Source of the DNA: Pseudomonadota bacterium
Lineage (GTDB): Bacteria; Desulfobacterota; Syntrophorhabdia; Syntrophorhabdales; Syntrophorhabdaceae
Direction of reading: 5' to 3'
Length of the DNA: 48,316 bases
Assembly: GCA_026388275.1 (NCBI GenBank)
Contig: JAPLKB010000029.1
Location: 1 to 48,316, forward strand
In this document: positions 44,276-48,316 of the stretch, in pieces
How the letters are laid out: each line of letters opens with the position of its first letter
Position numbering within the stretch: position 1 is the stretch's first letter
Made by a program: the position numbers and the translations under genes
The notes under the pieces: generated by a model
The model's database searches: none
The model's input: the letters and a program-made list of their open reading frames with translations, nothing else
What the model was told of the DNA's origin: nothing

Positions 44276-45166
44276 TCAATCCTGCATTGCAAATAAAACG
44301 GGAAGCGCGGCCCTGCAGGCGATGGGAACACCATTTCTCTTCGCGGGCAGAAACGTCGACCGCTTGAGTGCTTCCATCACCGGCTGGACAAATATTTTAT
44401 CTGTTGCTTCCACCACTTCTGATTTTATAAGTTTGCCTTTTTCGTCGATTGTCACAATGACAACCACCTTTCCTTCCTTACCGCGCTTTCTTGCCGAGAA
44501 GGGATATTCAGGAATCTCATGGTGAAGAAACCGCGGACCGTCGGCTGTTCCGAACCGGCCGCTCCAGGGTCCTCCTTCTCCTCCGCCTCCACCACCGCCG
44601 CTGCCTGTACCGGTCCCGGTGCCGCCGCTCCCGAATCCTATTTTGTCTCCTCCTAAATTCAACCCGGCTACAGCCACTCCTTTGCCGTCTGCCTGACCAT
44701 GGCTGTCAACGGCCTGTGCAATAACCTGCTCGTCCGCCACGTTCCCTGGACCGGCAGGCCCGGGCTCTTTCTTTTTTTCCATTTCACCCGGCTTAGTCAG
44801 CCCTGGTATAGAGGTTTTTTTACCCGGCATAGGAGCAGACTTTTCCGGGCCGGGAGCACCGGGCAGGCGTTTACTTGTGAAACTAAGCATTGGCGGAGGA
44901 GCCGCCTCCGGACTCATCACTATCACATCTATGGCCCTTTCATTAGCCGTCTCCGGAACCCTCTTAGACAAGGGTATGCAGAGCACCGAGGCATGAATTG
45001 CCAAAGCAATGGCTATGTACTTCATCCAGACGGACCTGTTGCCCGGAATGATTTTCACTTCGCTAAATATGCTTTCGTTCATTTCAGACCTGTAATCAAC
45101 AATAATACTAACCAGCGGCTTATCGCGGAGCAATTCATTCCCCGAAATTGCGGGGCCGCGGTTCAC
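44276..45166 (-). CDS. TonB-like energy transducer
   Basis: Up to 296 residues. One transmembrane helix (WMKYIAIALAIHASVLCIPL) is followed by a long Pro/Gly/Lys-rich periplasmic spacer (with a run of GTGTGTGSGGGGGGG) and a C-terminal TonB domain: IPEYPFSARKRGKEGKVVV with the YP motif, then RSTFLPAKRNG. It links the proton motive force to outer-membrane receptors; exbB and exbD are not in the window. The GTG at 45166 has a well-placed GGAG; the ATG at 45082 would give a more usual short N-terminus. Being first in the ECF gene set suggests it serves the TonB receptor at 35731. Confidence 0.88.
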   Translation of the reverse strand: MNRGPAISGNELLRDKPLVSIIVDYRSEMNESIFSEVKIIPGNRSVWMKYIAIALAIHASVLCIPLSKRVPETANERAIDVIVMSPEAAPPPMLSFTSKRLPGAPGPEKSAPMPGKKTSIPGLTKPGEMEKKKEPGPAGPGNVADEQVIAQAVDSHGQADGKGVAVAGLNLGGDKIGFGSGGTGTGTGSGGGGGGGEGGPWSGRFGTADGPRFLHHEIPEYPFSARKRGKEGKVVVIVTIDEKGKLIKSEVVEATDKIFVQPVMEALKRSTFLPAKRNGVPIACRAALPVLFAMQD

Positions 45167-45184
45167 TCCAACTCCAATGAGGGA

Positions 45185-45440
45185 ATAAATATAACATAAT
45201 GAGGGTAAAAGTTGTAGGTTTTAGTTGGTTCCAGTCCGGATAAGGTACTTTTCCGCACCGGCAAAGCAGCCTGCGGGGTAACATATTTTTACCAGGTTGT
45301 CCTATGGGGCTAAAAATCTTCTTGGATTACAAAAAATGTCGTATTTTTCCTACAGACAAATAATGTAAAAAAGTGTATGTTAGACAATGTGGAACTAAAA
45401 CTTACTTATAACTACAAATAAGTACAAGAACAATAAAGCA
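45185..45440. other. Divergent intergenic region, no gene seen
   Basis: Between the TonB gene and the PEP-CTERM gene. Small inverted repeats are present (CCGCA with TGCGG, and GGTAA with TTACC, around 45256-45303) and could form hairpins on either strand. I recognise no riboswitch or promoter with confidence. Confidence 0.3.
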
Positions 45441-45457
45441 ATTTCTTAGGAGGAACT

Positions 45458-46162
45458 ATGAAAAAGATATTATTATTAAGTTTAGTATTGGTTTTTTGTA
45501 TGGCATCGGGCGCAGGAGCTGGGCTGGTCACGATCAGCTTTGATGAGGAGGGAATTAGCTCCGGGACCCATTACACTAACCCTCATTCTCCTGACCCAAG
45601 GCCTCTCGGCGACAAGATTACCAATCAGTATGCGGCCAAGGGAGTGAATTGGACAGTTAATCCAATCAATAGCGGTGTTGTGGCCAATGTAATCACTAGT
45701 GGCTATGAATTTGGCTATGCCGATAAACCTGGATACCCTTCCGAAGTATTTGCTGATAAAAATGGCAACGTGGATGGCCATATTATGTGGTATAATGGTG
45801 GATTTGCAGATGGATGGATTCAATTTGATCATCCTGTTAACTCAGTTGCGTTTGACTATAGGCGACCGAAAGCGGCAGGCGCAATCAATGTCCAGTTTTA
45901 TGACTATGATGATAATGGAAATTGGACAAAAATATATGATTCCGGTAGAGTAACTGCAGACTCGACGTGGAGACCCTTTTCTCAGACCGGGAATAATATT
46001 GACGCAGTTTACATGTCGGGCTACGACCCCAATACTCAAAGCTACAATAAATTCGTTATGGACAATTTCCAGGTCAATATGGTGCCAATTCCGGCAGCTA
46101 TATGGCTCCTCGGTTCCGGTCTTGCCGGACTTGGGTTTATAAAGAGAAGGAAATCAATCTGA
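45458..46162 (+). CDS. PEP-CTERM sorting-domain protein
   Basis: 234 residues. A signal peptide (residues 1-21, ending ASGAGAG) and a C-terminal sorting signal, VPIPAAIWLLGSGLAGLGF followed by KRRKSI, identify a substrate of the exosortase system, of the VPLPA subtype. The middle is beta-rich, with an Asp-rich stretch (FYDYDDNGNW) and a lectin/jelly-roll appearance but no firm family. The ribosome-binding site is AGGAGG. It is probably exported and cleaved by an exosortase, possibly tied to exopolysaccharide. No exosortase gene is in the window. Confidence 0.88.
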   Translation: MKKILLLSLVLVFCMASGAGAGLVTISFDEEGISSGTHYTNPHSPDPRPLGDKITNQYAAKGVNWTVNPINSGVVANVITSGYEFGYADKPGYPSEVFADKNGNVDGHIMWYNGGFADGWIQFDHPVNSVAFDYRRPKAAGAINVQFYDYDDNGNWTKIYDSGRVTADSTWRPFSQTGNNIDAVYMSGYDPNTQSYNKFVMDNFQVNMVPIPAAIWLLGSGLAGLGFIKRRKSI

Positions 46163-46183
46163 TATAATAGCATATTTCACAAA

Positions 46184-46222
46184 TTAGACAGCCTGCAGCC
46201 TTGTAAGTTGCGGGCTGTCTAA
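46184..46222 (+). terminator. Terminator of the PEP-CTERM gene
   Basis: A 14-bp stem (TTAGACAGCCTGCA with TGCGGGCTGTCTAA, one G-U pair) with an 11-nt loop, followed by TTTGTT. It lies 21 bp after the stop codon. Confidence 0.75.
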
Positions 46223-46364
46223 TTTGTTGCTCATGTTTTCTTGCAGTTTAATCTTTTCGCTGTAAATTCATAAGACAAGTCTTTCTTTATATTCAATAGC
46301 TAATTAAGAGGATGGCAGTATCGTTTCCTTGACGATTATTCAGTCACTTGTTTGAAATCTCAGG

Positions 46365-46526
46365 TCAGAGGATTGTGTCAATGCCTTTGCGATAAATCAC
46401 GTTGAGAAGCGTCAGTACGGCGCCGGTAGGAGGCTTCGTGCCGCGTTCCAATTGAGATACATAACCGGCTGAAACATTGAGGCAATGGGCAAACACAGTT
46501 TGACTCATGTGTGCCCTCTCCCGCAT
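46365..46526 (-). pseudogene. Remnant of an XRE/HigA-type antitoxin or HTH regulator
   Basis: A 53-codon minus-strand frame from ATG 46524-46526 to TGA 46365-46367. It reads MRERAHMSQTVFAHCLNVSA, then GYVSQLERGTKPPTGAVLTL, then LNVIYRKGIDTIL. This is the helix-turn-helix core of HigA-like antitoxins (S-Q-x-x-F-A, then LERG, then P-x-G-A-x-L-x-L-L). The frame is closed upstream by TAA shortly before the ATG, so the usual N-terminal 40 or so residues and any toxin gene are missing. It may be a decayed toxin-antitoxin locus or a minimal DNA-binding protein. Confidence 0.7.
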
Positions 46527-46537
46527 TATAATTCTCT

Positions 46538-46566
46538 TTGACAGCCGTCCAAATTAGATTTATTAT
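46538..46566 (+). promoter_or_regulatory. Promoter of the HTH-PBP regulator
   Basis: TTGACA at 46538-46543, 17-bp spacer, TATTAT at 46561-46566, both near consensus. It sits directly beside the 5' end of the HTH remnant, and is followed by AGGAGGG and the ATG at 46594. Confidence 0.65.
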
Positions 46567-46593
46567 TTACTACTATCTCAAGGAGGGAAAATA

Positions 46594-47511
46594 ATGTCGG
46601 ACGAGATGATGAACACGAAAGAGCTTGCCAAGTTCCTGGGCATACACGAGAAGCAGGTTTATGCTTTGACAACAGCCCAGAAGATTCCCGGGACACGGAT
46701 AACAGGCAAATGGATATTCCCCAGAAAAATAATCGAGGAGTGGATAGAGACTAACGCAAATGCCGGCCTGGAACAGGCAAAACAGAAGACCAGAAAAATG
46801 GAGTACGCTCTTCTGGCAGCCGGAAGTAATGACATCATCCTGGACCTTCTTCAGGCACACATGAAGAGATCTTATCCCGAATTCTTTATGTTCTCTGCGA
46901 GCGTTGGGAGTACGGAAGGTCTGAAGGCGCTGAACACAGGGCACACGGATATCGCATGGTCGCATCTCTTTGATCCGAAGTCCGGGGAATACAATGTCCC
47001 TTTCCTTCCTGCCTGTACCCCGAACATCAAGCCTGTCGTCGTCAACCTGTTTCACCGGGAAATCGGTTTTGTAGTGGCTACGAAAAATCCGCTGGGTATC
47101 AAAGACTTCCACGATCTGAGGCGCAAGGATGTAAAATTTATCAATCGCCAAAAGGGGTCAGGCATACGAGTCCTGACGGACCTCCACCTGAAGCAATTGT
47201 CAATCCCTGCCTCTGAAATAAGAGGCTACGGCAACGAATCCTATACACACCTGGAAATCGGCCAGTCGATCTATTCAAAAGAAGCGGATGTAGGTATTGC
47301 CACTATTACAGTTGCAAACATTTTCGGGCTTGCCTTTATTCCCATCCGTGAGGAGCAATTCGATATGATCCTGGACCAGTCAACCTTCTTCGAGCCTGGA
47401 GTCCAGGCATTCATTGAGGTCCTGCGGTCACCGGACTTCCGGAAAAGGGTGGCAAAAATGGGCAACTATAATTTTAAGGATTCCGGAAAAATCCTCTATT
47501 CGACTAAATGA
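46594..47511 (+). CDS. One-component regulator: excisionase-type HTH plus PBP-like domain
   Basis: 305 residues. Residues about 5-52 form a helix-turn-helix of the excisionase/MerR-like class (MNTKELAKFLGIHEKQVYAL, then GKWIFPRKIIEEWI). From about 68 to the end lies a periplasmic-binding-protein-like domain (AGSNDIILDLLQ, then FMFSASVGSTEGLKALNTGH, then INRQKGSGIR). This matches regulators with a PBP-like (PF12727-type) domain, often associated with molybdate/tungstate or related oxyanion genes. No signal peptide, so cytoplasmic. Target and ligand are unknown. Confidence 0.88.
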   Translation: MSDEMMNTKELAKFLGIHEKQVYALTTAQKIPGTRITGKWIFPRKIIEEWIETNANAGLEQAKQKTRKMEYALLAAGSNDIILDLLQAHMKRSYPEFFMFSASVGSTEGLKALNTGHTDIAWSHLFDPKSGEYNVPFLPACTPNIKPVVVNLFHREIGFVVATKNPLGIKDFHDLRRKDVKFINRQKGSGIRVLTDLHLKQLSIPASEIRGYGNESYTHLEIGQSIYSKEADVGIATITVANIFGLAFIPIREEQFDMILDQSTFFEPGVQAFIEVLRSPDFRKRVAKMGNYNFKDSGKILYSTK

Positions 47512-47699
47512 AGAATTAGCTTCTTTCGTATTTAAGTTTCAGTAATCTTTATAACTCTTTAGAATTATATATAAATTTGCAAAAACATATTTATAATAAA
47601 ACCGGCATATTTACTCCACAAACAGCAGCAAAAGCTCATCCCGTAAGTAAATTGCACTAAATTTGTGAGGCAAATTGCATTTTTATGTTAGAAATTCAG

Positions 47700-47840
47700 G
47701 TTCATCCGGTTTTTGTGTACTTTTATAGAACGGCTGTATTCCAGGAATGCGCGCTGCGCGGTTTTTGCCTGAGGCACTGCTTTCTTCTCGAAATGCACAC
47801 TGCGTGGCTTTTGGCTGTGGTACTACTGCCTTCCTGTAAT
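47700..47840. repeat. Dispersed repeat family B, copy B2 with internal duplication
   Basis: The left block TTCATCCGGTTTTTGTGTAC matches copy B1. The right part contains two tandem 46-bp units (from about 47746 and 47792), each of the form AATGC-C-CTGCG-GG-TTTTTG then GG-ACT then CTTC-T. B1 has one such unit. The rest of 47512-47979 contains no gene I can support; a frame across the repeat (47683-47919) is considered spurious. Confidence 0.6.
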
Positions 47841-47979
47841 TCTTGCCTCTGGGAAACCGTGTAGTGTGTGCATTTGTTCGTGTTATAAATAACCATACCA
47901 ATAATGATGGAAGAGACACGTTTCTATTGATAATCCTTGCCTTTCAAGGAACAGTAAAGCCGCTTGCACACATTAATTC

Positions 47980-48316
47980 TCACACCTGCGGAACAGGTTT
48001 TTTATCTGGTTGTTTCACCGATACAATCTCCGGGGCTGTTTCAACATGCTTTTCCATGAAAGAGACTAAAACCCGCAGTTCATCAAGAAATGTCTGAATA
48101 TCTGATTTCGTATACATCCCGGTCTTTTTCTCAAAGTATGATTTTGCATTTTTTAAGACAGCAACTTTCTTTTTAATAGGCATAGGTTTAGATGTCGATT
48201 TCGGTTTGGCTTGTTTATATGCGGTAAGCATTTTCTCTAATTTAACATTGGTTACAGGCGTCTCCATTATTTCATCAAATATGGTAAAAAAGTCAGGACT
48301 TCCAAGGTTAGCAGTA
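47980..48316 (-). CDS. Hypothetical protein, 5' end beyond the window (partial)
   Basis: The frame ending at TGA 47980-47982 is open through the right edge. An ATG at 48265-48267 would give 95 residues, but lacks a ribosome-binding site, and the frame continues upstream with TANLGSPDFFTIFDEI before that ATG, which looks like protein. So the gene probably starts outside. The visible part is helical and Lys-rich, with a long amphipathic helix (DIQTFLDELRVLVSFMEKHV) and a Pro/Lys tail. A phasin-like or coiled-coil role is possible but not supported. No family recognised. Confidence 0.55.
   Translation of the reverse strand, partial: TANLGSPDFFTIFDEIMETPVTNVKLEKMLTAYKQAKPKSTSKPMPIKKKVAVLKNAKSYFEKKTGMYTKSDIQTFLDELRVLVSFMEKHVETAPEIVSVKQPDKKPVPQV

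Noticed and set aside
44580-44700. Possible low-complexity repeat expansion in the TonB gene
   Set aside because: A Gly/Thr/Ser-rich spacer is normal in TonB proteins, and the reading frame is intact.
45225-45320. Possible cyclic di-GMP-I or cobalamin riboswitch upstream of the PEP-CTERM or TonB gene
   Set aside because: Some local words (GGCAAAGC, GCGGGGTAAC) are suggestive, but the conserved GACGCAAAGCC core and the cobalamin box are absent.
45390-45420. Sigma-54 promoter for the PEP-CTERM gene (TGGAAC near 45394)
   Set aside because: The downstream -12 element (TTGC) is not at the required spacing.
1-48316. CRISPR arrays, rRNA genes, complete insertion sequences or prophage
   Set aside because: I looked for regularly spaced direct repeats, rRNA signatures and transposase or phage proteins and found none in the window.

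Overview
The window is about 48 kb of a bacterial chromosome with moderate to low GC. It looks like an anaerobic, Gram-negative, deltaproteobacterial-type organism (Desulfobacterota, possibly related to Syntrophorhabdales or Syntrophales). Gram-negative signs are a TonB-dependent outer-membrane receptor, a TonB protein, a lipoprotein with a classical lipobox, a LapA-like membrane protein and a VPxPA-type PEP-CTERM protein. The anaerobic inference rests on a Re-citrate-synthase-like enzyme placed with a two-subunit aconitase-type hydratase and isocitrate dehydrogenase. No 16S or 23S genes are present, so the taxonomy is an inference from gene content.

Layout. 1-1880: tail of one FAD-dependent phytoene-desaturase-like oxidoreductase and a complete second copy. 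2355-10936: small redox and accessory genes on both strands (DUF3303-like protein, nitroreductase, YfcH-type epimerase, DUF2071-like protein, membrane protein, class II photolyase, FMN-binding protein, MaoC hydratase, FMN reductase, B12-type radical SAM protein, thioesterase). 11087-15495: class A penicillin-binding protein, CBS protein, DEAD-box helicase. 15701-28115, almost all on the minus strand: tRNA-Asn, tyrS, ymdB-like gene, rny, 6S RNA, zapA, a ZapB-like gene, prfB with its programmed frameshift, icd, the two hydratase subunits, the citrate-synthase-like gene and aspS. 28586-35327, plus strand: hybrid histidine kinase, LapA-like protein, a tandem pair of ADP-glucose pyrophosphorylase paralogues, and a PilZ-like protein.

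35731-45166 is the most unusual region and looks richer in GC than the rest. A TonB-dependent receptor, an FN3-containing lipoprotein, a TiaS-like protein and a small cysteine-rich protein run on the plus strand. They face a minus-strand set: TonB protein, fused double ECF ATPase, EcfT, and an S-component-like membrane protein. Together they resemble an outer-to-inner-membrane uptake route for an unidentified micronutrient. The TiaS-like gene and the S-component-like gene are each preceded, in the same relative orientation, by copies of one long leader-like element (39641-40023 and 41750-42059). Its principal stem is kept in both copies although the stem sequence differs, and this is the main candidate for an undescribed cis-regulatory element; a dispersed mobile repeat is the main alternative.

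45458-48316: an isolated PEP-CTERM protein, a remnant of an XRE/HigA-type helix-turn-helix gene, a one-component regulator joining an excisionase-type HTH to a PBP-like ligand domain, a repeat-bearing intergenic stretch, and a minus-strand gene open at the right edge. Two further families of dispersed intergenic repeats (A around 11.0, 31.1, 31.6 and 35.4 kb; B at 28.3 and 47.7 kb) are described below.
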